A DNA stretch of 64,000 nt from Methanoregula sp. UBA64 (GTDB lineage: Archaea; Halobacteriota; Methanomicrobia; Methanomicrobiales; Methanospirillaceae), in contig NZ_DAQC01000006.1 in assembly GCF_002502735.1 (NCBI RefSeq), positions 124,001-188,000 on the forward strand, written 5' to 3'. Shown piece after piece: positions 53,455 through 61,555 of the stretch. Positions within the stretch are counted from its first letter, which is position 1. Each line of letters opens with the position of its first letter. Both the position numbers and the translations under genes were made by a program. The notes under the pieces were generated by a model, which searched no databases, was not told where the DNA came from, and saw only the letters and a list, made by a program, of their open reading frames with translations.

Positions 53455-55762
53455 CGTGGTGCACCTTATAGGCACCAATCCCGTGTACCGCAGCCGGGTG
53501 GCCTGCCACAATATCGCGGAACCGGAGCCGGCCGCGTACGGGACGCTCGACCGGCCTCTTCCCGACGCGCTTGCCGCATACCTGGCCCATGCCGGCATCC
53601 GGCTCTACACCCACCAGTGCGAGGCAGTAAACCTCCTTCGTGAAGAAAAGAACGTGATCATCACCACCCCCACCGCGAGCGGAAAGACTCTTGCGTTCAA
53701 CCTCCCCGTATTCGAGCGGATGGCCGCAGACCCGGATGCCCGGGCGCTCTACCTCTACCCCACCAAGGCGCTTGCAAACGACCAGCTTGTAACGCTCCTT
53801 GCCATGGAAAAGTTCACCGGCATTTCCGTAAAACCCGCGATCTACGATGGCGATACGCCTCAGTCGAAGCGCTCCGCCATCCGGGAGCATGCCCGGATCG
53901 TGATCTCGAACCCTTACGAACTCCACCAGGTCCTCTCGTGGCACGGGAAATGGAGCCCGTTCTTTGCAAACCTTGAGTATGTCGTACTCGACGAGGCCCA
54001 CAAGTACCGGGGGATCTTCGGATCGCAGATCGCGCTCCTCGTGCGCCGGCTCCGCCGGGTTGCCCGGTACTATGGCGCAGACCCGCAGTTTGTCCTTTCG
54101 AGCGCAACGCTCGCAAACCCGGAAGAGTTCGCCGCAAAACTCACCGGCCTCCCCTTTGTGCAGGTGGGCAGTGACGGTTCTCCGCGGGGAAAGCGGCACT
54201 TTGTCCTCTACAACCCGTTCTATGACGGGGTCGGAGAGCGATCCGCCCACCAGGAGTCAAAGGACCTTTTTGTCTCCTGCGTGAAAGGCGACCTCCAGGC
54301 GCTCTGCTTTGCCGGCTCACGAAAGATCGCCGAGCTTGTCTCCCTCTGGGCAAAAGAGGACCTCCGGCGCAGCTCTGCCCGGCTCGCAGAGAGCGTGCTT
54401 GCCTACCGGGCGGGCTACCTTCCCGAGGAGCGCCGGCTGATCGAGAGCCGGCTTAAAAACCGGGAGATCCGCGGTGTTGTCTCGACCAATGCGCTCGAGC
54501 TCGGGATCGATATCGGGTCGCTCGATGCGGTGGTAATCGACGGCTACCCGGGCACGATGATGTCGGTCCGGCAGCAGGCCGGCCGGGCGGGAAGGAAGGC
54601 CGGCGAGTCGCTCGCCGTGCTTGTTGCGCAGGCAAACCCACTCGACCAGTACTTTATGCACCATCCGGACGAGTTCTTCGCCCGGCCCCACGAGCACGCG
54701 ATCATCGATACGGGCAATCCCTACATAGTCTCGGGCCACATCCTGTGCGCTGCGGCAGAACTGCCCCTTCACGAAGAAAAGGACCGGGAATTTTTCGGCG
54801 GAGAGCTCTCCCCGGTACTTGCAGATCTCGCAGAGAGCCGTCTCCTCTCCCGCACGCCCCGGGGATTTGTGTACGCCGGCCGGGGCCGGGCTGCAGAGGC
54901 GGTTACGCTCGACGGGATGGCCGCGGAGAGCTTCCGGATCCTCTGCGAGGGCCGGGTGCTCGAGACGATGGACCGGGCGCAGGTGTACCGTGAAGCGCAC
55001 AAGGGAGCGATCATGCTCCACCAGGGCGTCACGTACGTGGTAAACGAGATGGACCTTGCGACCCACACGGTCCGGGTGAGCGAGACCGATGTGGATTACT
55101 ACACGCAGCCCCTGAAAGATACGGATCTTTCGATCCTCGAAACCCTCCGGACCTGCGACATCAATGGCGTTACCTGCGCGTTCGGCGATGTTGAAGTGAC
55201 CGAGCGCTACACCGCGTACAAGATCAAGAAGGGCGATACGGTCCTCGGGGTCGAACCGCTCGACCTCCCGCCGATCACGTTCCGGACAAAGGCATTCTGG
55301 CTGGTGGTCCCGGAAACGATTGCAGCACCGGTCTTTTCCGCCGGCCTCGATCTTGCCGGCGGGCTGCACGGCGCCGAGCACGCGCTCATCGCGCTCATGC
55401 CCCTCTTTGTCCTCTGCGACCGCTGGGATATCGGCGGGCTCTCAAGTCCTGCGTTTGGCGAGAACGGCGAGCCCGTGATCTTTGTCTACGACGGGTACGA
55501 GGGCGGCATCGGCCTTGCAGAGAAGGCATACACGCTGCTACCGGAACTTTTCACCCGCACGCACGGGATGGTGCGCGATTGTACCTGCAAAAAGGGCTGC
55601 CCGTCCTGCATCTACTCCCCCAAGTGCGGGAACGATAATGTCCCGCTCGACAAGGAAGCAACGGTGATGATCCTTGCCGGGCTTGCAGCGGCCAGCGCCG
55701 GAAACGCTGCGGTTCCTGAAACGGCCGGGAGCCTCCCGGGCGCCGGCCCGGTGGCGCAGTAA
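53441..55762 (+). CDS. DEAD/DEAH-box helicase with C-terminal four-Cys domain (MrfA/Hrq1-like)
   Basis: 773 residues. SF2 helicase motifs are visible: Q-type YTHQCEA, Walker A TTPTASGKT, motif II DEAH, motif III SSATLANP and motif VI QQAGRAGR. The C-terminus has the DUF1998-type zinc site (DCTCKKGCPSCIYSPKCG), typical of MrfA/Hrq1 helicases that unwind or thread damaged DNA. GTG at 53441 is preceded by GGGGGAGA; the earlier open frame is a shadow of the exonuclease gene. Overlap with the exonuclease suggests the two act as one repair unit. Confidence 0.92.
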   Translation: MAVADVVHLIGTNPVYRSRVACHNIAEPEPAAYGTLDRPLPDALAAYLAHAGIRLYTHQCEAVNLLREEKNVIITTPTASGKTLAFNLPVFERMAADPDARALYLYPTKALANDQLVTLLAMEKFTGISVKPAIYDGDTPQSKRSAIREHARIVISNPYELHQVLSWHGKWSPFFANLEYVVLDEAHKYRGIFGSQIALLVRRLRRVARYYGADPQFVLSSATLANPEEFAAKLTGLPFVQVGSDGSPRGKRHFVLYNPFYDGVGERSAHQESKDLFVSCVKGDLQALCFAGSRKIAELVSLWAKEDLRRSSARLAESVLAYRAGYLPEERRLIESRLKNREIRGVVSTNALELGIDIGSLDAVVIDGYPGTMMSVRQQAGRAGRKAGESLAVLVAQANPLDQYFMHHPDEFFARPHEHAIIDTGNPYIVSGHILCAAAELPLHEEKDREFFGGELSPVLADLAESRLLSRTPRGFVYAGRGRAAEAVTLDGMAAESFRILCEGRVLETMDRAQVYREAHKGAIMLHQGVTYVVNEMDLATHTVRVSETDVDYYTQPLKDTDLSILETLRTCDINGVTCAFGDVEVTERYTAYKIKKGDTVLGVEPLDLPPITFRTKAFWLVVPETIAAPVFSAGLDLAGGLHGAEHALIALMPLFVLCDRWDIGGLSSPAFGENGEPVIFVYDGYEGGIGLAEKAYTLLPELFTRTHGMVRDCTCKKGCPSCIYSPKCGNDNVPLDKEATVMILAGLAAASAGNAAVPETAGSLPGAGPVAQ

Positions 55763-55770
55763 AAAAAGGG

Positions 55771-56004
55771 TTAGTCTACGAGCACGACCCGGCTTTCCGG
55801 CCCGGGCTCATCGTCATCGAAAATAAAAAGGTCGTCGATGGTCGTGTGCAGCGCCTTTGCCACATCGTGCGCGAGCTTGAGCGACGGGTTGTACTTTCCC
55901 TGTTCGAGAAAGACGATCGTCTCGCGCCTTACGCCCACCACTTTTGCGAGCCCTTCCTGGGTAAGGGAGTACCGGGCCCGGTATTCCTTAATTTTTGTCT
56001 GCAT
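55771..56004 (-). CDS. XRE-family helix-turn-helix regulator
   Basis: 77 residues: an HTH of the lambda-repressor type (YSLTQEGLAKVVGVRRETIVFLEQ) with an acidic C-terminal tail (DDLFIFDDDEPG). Small XRE proteins paired with DUF2178 membrane proteins recur in archaea. It lies 36 bp downstream of the DUF2178 gene and should bind the inverted repeat upstream of that gene. Confidence 0.93.
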   Translation of the reverse strand: MQTKIKEYRARYSLTQEGLAKVVGVRRETIVFLEQGKYNPSLKLAHDVAKALHTTIDDLFIFDDDEPGPESRVVLVD

Positions 56005-56040
56005 GAGTGTCCATCAGCCTGTCCCGGATATTTTTCCGCC

Positions 56041-56427
56041 TTAACCGACATCCCCTTTGCGGAAGAGCCATGCCTGGTACACTACCGCGGACAATGCAAG
56101 GACAAGAACGGATGCCGCAAGTGCGTTTTGGGTGCCGAGCCGGAGCCAGCCGGCGTAATCGAGCCAGAAGAGCGCGGTCATGAAAAAAAGGCCGGTCAGC
56201 CACGCGTACGTGATGCCATATGCCCCGATCTTCTTTGAGCGCTCGTCCGACTCGGGCTCGTCGCCGTACTTCCGGTGGCGGATGATCCCCGTTACGAGAA
56301 ACGCGAGACCGGCACAGGCAAGGACCGTCCCGACAATCGTGTCGCTGCCGCTCATCAGGGCAAAGGCCAGCCCGTAGATTACCATCACGATCCCAATAAT
56401 AATTCGGTACATATTTCTTGGTTTCAT
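56041..56427 (-). CDS. DUF2178 membrane protein
   Basis: 128 residues with four hydrophobic segments (about 6-24, 27-46, 65-90 and 100-118), the last on a cytoplasmic-facing turn, and a charged linker (YGDEPESDERSKKIG). Membership in DUF2178 is firm; the function is unknown, but the linked XRE regulator suggests an exported-protein or membrane-homeostasis system. Its promoter carries a large inverted repeat and its ribosome-binding site (GAGGT) is inside that repeat. Confidence 0.87.
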   Translation of the reverse strand: MKPRNMYRIIIGIVMVIYGLAFALMSGSDTIVGTVLACAGLAFLVTGIIRHRKYGDEPESDERSKKIGAYGITYAWLTGLFFMTALFWLDYAGWLRLGTQNALAASVLVLALSAVVYQAWLFRKGDVG

Positions 56428-56505
56428 GCGAATTACCTCACATATTGTTATTTTATTCTAACATTTGTGAGGTAATAAAGTTATCTTTTTCTAACATTTG
56501 TTGCG
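56428..56505. promoter_or_regulatory. Operator dyad between the DUF2178 gene and phosphoribulokinase
   Basis: ATTACCTCACA (56432-56442) and TGTGAGGTAAT (56466-56476) form a perfect 11-bp inverted repeat; nearly complete pairing extends inward to TTGTTA/TAACA. A direct repeat TTCTAACATTTGT occurs at 56456-56468 and 56489-56501, 33 bp or three helical turns apart. The first dyad covers the ribosome-binding site of the DUF2178 gene. It is an excellent candidate XRE operator, and the second half-site could also affect the divergent gene at 56557. Confidence 0.65.
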
Positions 56506-56556
56506 GGGCGCCGGTTCCTGCACCCTTATGTGGGATGGCGTATCAGGTACGGGTAC

Positions 56557-57522
56557 ATGCCCCGAACGCCCCCCTTCCAGGAGATCATCGCCCGCTCGCC
56601 GCTTGTCTTTATCATCGGCGTTGCCGGGGACAGCGGATCCGGGAAGACCACGTTCACAAACGCGATCCGCCAGATCTTCGGGCCCGATCTTGTCGCCACG
56701 ATCACGCTCGACGACTACCACAAATATGACCGGGAGGAGCGGAAAAAACGCGATATCACCCCGCTCCACCCGGATGCCAACAACCTTGCGGGGCTCGAAG
56801 CCGATGTGGCCCGGCTCAAAGAGGGGTACGCAATCCAGAAGCCGGTGTACAACCACACGACCGGCACCTTCGACCCGCCCGTACCGTTCGTATCGAAAAA
56901 GATCATCATCCTCGAAGGGCTCCACACGCTCTTTACCCCCCGGCTCAGGGAACTTACCGACTTCTCCGTCTTTGTCGACCCGGACCCGGAGATCAAGTAC
57001 GCATGGAAGCAGAAACGCGACACAAAAAACCGCGGGTACACCCCGGCCGAAGTAACTGAAGAGATCCGGCGGCGCGAAAAGGATTTTTTTGAGTTCATCG
57101 GGCCGCAGCGCTGCCTTGCCGATGCCGTGATCCGGATCAGCCCGTCCCGATACGGGAAGGAGAAAGGCGCATCGGAAAACATCTACCGGATCTCCCTCAT
57201 GCAGCACCGGATGGACGGGGCAATCGCCGGGGCCGCCGACCTCACGATTGACCTCAACTCGCTCCTCCTCTTCCACGACCGGGACTTCTCCATCGAGTTC
57301 TCGACCGAGAATGTTGCCTGTGCACGGATGCGGGCGCTCACCTTTGACGGCGAGATGAACTACGAGACGGTACGAAAACTCGAACGGAGCATCGAGCAGC
57401 AGACCGGGGTCCACCCGATCACGCTCTTTGAGAACCGCACCACGGTTACCGCGACCGATCTGGTCCAGCTCGTTCTCTCGTGGCGGATCATCCACCGGAG
57501 GATCTTTTTGCAGGGTCCGTGA
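56557..57522 (+). CDS. Phosphoribulokinase/uridine kinase-family protein (archaeal PRK)
   Basis: 321 residues. P-loop kinase: Walker A GDSGSGKTT, then DDYHKYDR (the catalytic Asp of the PRK/uridine kinase group), DANNLAGLEADVARL and the Walker B-like IILEGLHTLFTPRL. The layout is that of the archaeal phosphoribulokinase characterised in Methanospirillum hungatei, which makes ribulose 1,5-bisphosphate for the reductive hexulose-phosphate pathway with archaeal RuBisCO. Uridine kinase is the alternative. The ATG at 56557 is chosen over the extension at 56530. No RuBisCO gene is in the window. Confidence 0.88.
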   Translation: MPRTPPFQEIIARSPLVFIIGVAGDSGSGKTTFTNAIRQIFGPDLVATITLDDYHKYDREERKKRDITPLHPDANNLAGLEADVARLKEGYAIQKPVYNHTTGTFDPPVPFVSKKIIILEGLHTLFTPRLRELTDFSVFVDPDPEIKYAWKQKRDTKNRGYTPAEVTEEIRRREKDFFEFIGPQRCLADAVIRISPSRYGKEKGASENIYRISLMQHRMDGAIAGAADLTIDLNSLLLFHDRDFSIEFSTENVACARMRALTFDGEMNYETVRKLERSIEQQTGVHPITLFENRTTVTATDLVQLVLSWRIIHRRIFLQGP

Positions 57523-57616
57523 GCCAGAAGAGCCGTTTTTTTAATAAAAAAGTCCGCAATTCCTGCCCGTCCCGACAAGTATGTGAGGGAAGAACGCCTA
57601 GTTTCCTGACACATTC

Positions 57617-59056
57617 ATGATCTCTGTTCTGTACGTGGACGCCGATGCCGGTCTCCGCGCGGAAGTCCGGGAATTTTTAAGCCGGGACTCCGATATCCGG
57701 GTCACCGCACGTGCGTCCGCGTACGATGCGCTGGATCTCCTCCGGGAGCAGCGGTTCGACGTCATTGTCTCCGAGTCGAGTCTTGCGGTCACTACGGGCG
57801 TCACGTTCCTTGAAGTCCTGCGCCGGGTACGCAGGGATACGACGCCGTTTATCTTTTTTGCAAAAAAATCCACCCACGAAGATACCATCAACGCCCTCAA
57901 CACCGGGGCGACGTTTTACCTGCTCAAAGGAAGCGATCCCCGGCAGCGGTTTTTGATCCTCCGGCATTATATCTGTCAGGCCGCCGAGCAGCACCGGATC
58001 AAGGAGGCGCTCGTGCAGAGCGAGAAACGCTACCGCAACGTTGTCGGGGACCAGTCGGAGTTCATTATCCGGTTTACCCGCGACGGGACGCTGGTGTTTG
58101 CAAACGATGCCTATTGCCGGTATTTCTCTCTGGCTCATGACGCGCTCCCCCCTGGCAGGGTAACACTCCCGCCGTTTGGGAAAGGCGACTCCTTCCTTAC
58201 CTCCCTTGGCGCCTTAACAAAGGACAAACCCATGGACTCTAGCGAGTTCGTCTGGGAACTTCCCGACGGGAGGGAAGCCTGGCAGCTCTGGAACACCCGT
58301 GCGATCTTCGATGAAGAGACCGGGGAGGTCGGGTTCCAGTCGGTGGGACGCGATATCACCGGCCAGAAGATGGCAGAGCAGGCCCTGCGGGGAGCGCTCA
58401 AAAATCTCGGGATCATGAACTCCATTACCCGGCACGACATCATCAACCAGCTGACCGGGATCTACGGGTACCTGCAGTACTCCCTTGAGCTCAGCACGAA
58501 TCCCGCCGTCAAATCCGCCCTTTCAAAAGCGATATCCGCTGCCGAAACGATCCAGACCCAGATCCTCTTTACCCGGGACTACCAGGAGATCGGGTGTGCG
58601 GAACCCCGGTGGCAGAACCTCGACGCGGTTGTTGCAAAAGCCGCCGCGGGCCTCGATCACCAGGGGGTCCGGATCGACTGTGCCGTAAACGATCTCTGGG
58701 TCTCTGCCGACCCGCTCATTGAAAAAGTCTTTTTCAATCTCCTGGAAAATTCCCTCCGCCACGGGCAGAAGATCTCGTCCGTGAGGATTTCCTCAGAAGA
58801 GACCGGGGACGGTCTTGTGATCGTGTACGAGGACGACGGCGTGGGGATCCCGGCGGGGGTTAAGGAGAAGATCTTCCGGCGCGAGTACTTCCACAACACC
58901 GGCCTTGGCCTGTACCTGAGCCGGGAGATCCTCGCAAACAGCCGGATGCAGATCCGCGAGACGGGAACCGAAGGGCGCGGCGCCCGGTTCGAGATCCTTG
59001 TCCCAAAGGGCATCTACGGGCGCCGGGTCCCCGATGCGCCCGCACAGCTGGCCTGA
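57617..59056 (+). CDS. Histidine kinase with a degenerate N-terminal receiver (pseudo-REC-PAS-kinase)
   Basis: 479 residues. Residues 1-115 are a receiver fold whose acidic pocket reads VDAD in place of VDDE and whose phospho-acceptor position is Glu53 (VSESS) instead of Asp; the Lys (FAKK) is kept. A PAS domain follows (about 145-260), then His273 in SITRHDIINQL and a GHKL ATPase (NSLRHG, DDGVGIP, GLGLYL). The kinase half closely resembles the protein at 10873. The receiver is probably not phosphorylatable, so it may lock the protein in one state or serve as a binding surface. The start is the family-like MISVLYVDAD. Confidence 0.9.
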   Translation: MISVLYVDADAGLRAEVREFLSRDSDIRVTARASAYDALDLLREQRFDVIVSESSLAVTTGVTFLEVLRRVRRDTTPFIFFAKKSTHEDTINALNTGATFYLLKGSDPRQRFLILRHYICQAAEQHRIKEALVQSEKRYRNVVGDQSEFIIRFTRDGTLVFANDAYCRYFSLAHDALPPGRVTLPPFGKGDSFLTSLGALTKDKPMDSSEFVWELPDGREAWQLWNTRAIFDEETGEVGFQSVGRDITGQKMAEQALRGALKNLGIMNSITRHDIINQLTGIYGYLQYSLELSTNPAVKSALSKAISAAETIQTQILFTRDYQEIGCAEPRWQNLDAVVAKAAAGLDHQGVRIDCAVNDLWVSADPLIEKVFFNLLENSLRHGQKISSVRISSEETGDGLVIVYEDDGVGIPAGVKEKIFRREYFHNTGLGLYLSREILANSRMQIRETGTEGRGARFEILVPKGIYGRRVPDAPAQLA

Positions 59057-59063
59057 AAAAAAA

Positions 59064-60647
59064 TTATTCCCCGATAACCGATTTTACCGAGACAAAGACC
59101 GGTCCCCTGACATCGATCTTTTTCTTGTTGTCCGTGATTGCCCGGACCGCGTAGTCATCGATTTTTAAATTGATGTCACTGGGGTGTTTTGCCATCTTGA
59201 CCTGCACGAGCGTGCCCTTTTTGCACCGGGCGGCCTGCTCGATCTCGGCAGCGGCAAACGCCGAGGCTGCGGCAAGGTAGGTGATCCCGGTGTGGACGCC
59301 GTTTTCCCGCACGTCCTTCCACTTCTCCGCATCGGGCACGCCGAGGATGTTCCCGTCGTGGGCAAAGATCTCGTTTGCGCAGGCCGGCCCGAGAAGTTTT
59401 GCATTTGCCTCGGTCTCTTCGACCGTGACGGTTACCTGCGCTCCAAGGAGCGATCCTTTGTATGCCTCAAAGGAGCAGGGCCCCTGAGCCGCTGCGTTTG
59501 CTGCACCGGCTGCGGCAATTGCCTGTGCGATTACCTTGCCTTCGATGGTTACCGGCTCGGCTTTGAGGTGCACGGCCCGTGCGAGTTCGCGGTCGCTTAC
59601 CTGCCGGGGGAAGAACTGCGGATAGGAGAGCTGGCGGATATCGGTTGCATTGTACGCGATCATCGCGAGCCGTTCGACACCAAGGCCGAGGTTCATGACC
59701 GGGATCCCGACGCCGTACTCGCCGAGCGCCGATGGCGAGTACATGCCGAATGTCGCGACCTCCACCCAGCCGTGGACCGGGTGCTTTGCGTATACTTCGG
59801 TCTGCGAGTCGGGCATATAGTACTTGGAGCGCTTCTCGTCGGGCTGGAAACGGAAGTCCTCGTACCCGAACGCGGAGAGGAGCGCCTCGCTGATAGCTTT
59901 CCCGTCTTCGAGCGTTACATCGTCGCCCGCAACAACGCAGGATGCCGAGTGGTAGGCCATGAGCCGGGTCGGCCCCTCGGCCTGCTCGCGCCGGAAGCAG
60001 CGGTCCACCGAGAAGAGCTTGATGGGCAGCGGCGTCTTTTCCCAGATCGAGCCGAGCGTCATGAACCAGCCGCTTGTCATGTGGCTCCGCAGCGTGTTCC
60101 GCGAGGACTCCGGGGCGAGCGATTTGAATTCGGGGAAGACCGAGTCAAGGATGTGGACCACGTTCCCGTCGTCTGTATCGAGCACCTTTGCGAGCTCGTG
60201 GGTCAGCTCGTCGCCATCGATCTCGGACTTCTTGTACGCGTGGAGCGTCTCCCGGAGTTTCTCCTCGGTCGGGGCCGGCATGGGCTTTTTGAGGATCGCG
60301 TTGATGGCATCGAGCTGTGCCCGGGCGATCCCGACATTCGGGCGCGGAAGGCCGCCGACATAGAAGACCCGGTCGAGAACGGCCATGGCTTCGGGCCCGA
60401 ACTGCCTATAGATCTCGTTTTCTTCAACGATCACCGGGTTCTCGATCTCGTCAAAGCCCATCGAGAGGTAGATCTCGCGCAGCCGGTTGATCGTCTCGAA
60501 GATCGGGTGCGCATGTGCCCGGGTGTACCGGAGCCGGGGGTATTTTTTGTCCTCTCCCGGCGGGGTGACGACCGAGGGCCCCTCGTGCCAGGTCCCTTCG
60601 AAGTTTTGGTGGGATTTTTCTTTCCATTCCTGCGGATTGAATTTCAT
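59064..60647 (-). CDS. sepS: O-phosphoseryl-tRNA(Cys) synthetase (SepRS)
   Basis: 527-residue class II aminoacyl-tRNA synthetase that charges tRNA(Cys) with phosphoserine, first half of the indirect Cys-tRNA route found in methanogens (SepCysS converts it). The N-terminus MKFNPQEWKEKSHQNFEG and the class II motifs (FRREQAEGPTRLMAYH, NLGLGVERLAM) are diagnostic, as is the domain similarity to the PheRS alpha subunit. Length is normal. It follows the Taw1 gene in a translation-linked run. Cys-tRNA synthesis in this organism probably depends on it. Confidence 0.97.
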   Translation of the reverse strand: MKFNPQEWKEKSHQNFEGTWHEGPSVVTPPGEDKKYPRLRYTRAHAHPIFETINRLREIYLSMGFDEIENPVIVEENEIYRQFGPEAMAVLDRVFYVGGLPRPNVGIARAQLDAINAILKKPMPAPTEEKLRETLHAYKKSEIDGDELTHELAKVLDTDDGNVVHILDSVFPEFKSLAPESSRNTLRSHMTSGWFMTLGSIWEKTPLPIKLFSVDRCFRREQAEGPTRLMAYHSASCVVAGDDVTLEDGKAISEALLSAFGYEDFRFQPDEKRSKYYMPDSQTEVYAKHPVHGWVEVATFGMYSPSALGEYGVGIPVMNLGLGVERLAMIAYNATDIRQLSYPQFFPRQVSDRELARAVHLKAEPVTIEGKVIAQAIAAAGAANAAAQGPCSFEAYKGSLLGAQVTVTVEETEANAKLLGPACANEIFAHDGNILGVPDAEKWKDVRENGVHTGITYLAAASAFAAAEIEQAARCKKGTLVQVKMAKHPSDINLKIDDYAVRAITDNKKKIDVRGPVFVSVKSVIGE

Positions 60648-61555
60648 GTTTCCTCGCGCTCCATGCAGATGACCCTGCTTAGGGGATTTTCATCCCGGAT
60701 TGTATAATCGCACGATGCGGCAATTTTTTCCGCAAATGCCCGCACCTGCGCATGCTCCGGCATGTTCGTCCGTTGCAACCGGTTTCTACTGTATCCCAGA
60801 TACATGTATCCTTTCACCTCGACAAAGGTTGCCCCCGAATCCTGGAGGATCCGGGCATAGCCGGCGGGGTCGGTGTCGTTATGGCCCGCGACGAGCGTGA
60901 TCCTTACCGCCGAACGCTTTGTTTTGAGCCCCGCAAGGCTTTCATGGATCCGCTCCCAGAACGCTCCCGGGTCCCCGAGCGGCCGGCAGATCCTCGTATA
61001 TGTCTCAATGTCGGGAGCATCGAGCGAGACGTACTGCTGGAACGGCCGGCATTTTGCAAGCACGTCCGGGTTCGTGCCGTTACTCACGACAAAGGTGGTG
61101 TAGCCGTTTGTATTGAAGAGGTCGACAAGCTCCGGGAGCCGCGAGTACAGCGTGGGCTCGCCCGAGAGGGAGATCGCCACGTGTTTTGGGGCGAGCGCCT
61201 CTTTCCACTTTTCTTCGGTTACGGTATTGTCGAGCACCGCGTTGTAGCCGGCAAGCGCCTGCTTCTGGAGCCGGTGCACGCCCGCAAGGATCGTTTCCGG
61301 CGGGCACTCCCCGACCTCAACGGCTTCGTGCTCGAACGAGCGCCAGCAGAAGAGGCAGCGCTGGTTACATTTGAGCGTCGGCGTCATCTGGACGCAGCGG
61401 TGGCTGTCGATCCCGTAGAACTGGTGCTTGTAGCACATTTCCCCGCCGGCAAGCGCCCGCTTGCACCAGAGACAGGGCTTGAGCGCTGCCGAAGACTGTG
61501 GCGAAAAAAAGAGGTAACCCTGCCTGGTTAAGGCATCACATGGTCCGGATGGCAT
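60644..61555 (-). CDS. taw1: Radical SAM wyosine-synthesis enzyme Taw1 (TYW1)
   Basis: 303 residues. It builds the tricyclic imG-14 base from m1G37 of tRNA(Phe) using pyruvate. The radical SAM cluster CxxxCxxC is in LKCNQRCLFCWRSFEHE, a second Cys group (PCLWCKRALAGGEMCY) lies nearer the N-terminus, and SLSGEPTLY is the SAM-binding GGE-like motif. The start is taken as ATG 61555, which overlaps the argS end by 20 bases; ATG 61582 is the alternative. It overlaps the sepS start as ATGA (60644-60647). Confidence 0.93.
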   Translation of the reverse strand: MPSGPCDALTRQGYLFFSPQSSAALKPCLWCKRALAGGEMCYKHQFYGIDSHRCVQMTPTLKCNQRCLFCWRSFEHEAVEVGECPPETILAGVHRLQKQALAGYNAVLDNTVTEEKWKEALAPKHVAISLSGEPTLYSRLPELVDLFNTNGYTTFVVSNGTNPDVLAKCRPFQQYVSLDAPDIETYTRICRPLGDPGAFWERIHESLAGLKTKRSAVRITLVAGHNDTDPAGYARILQDSGATFVEVKGYMYLGYSRNRLQRTNMPEHAQVRAFAEKIAASCDYTIRDENPLSRVICMEREET

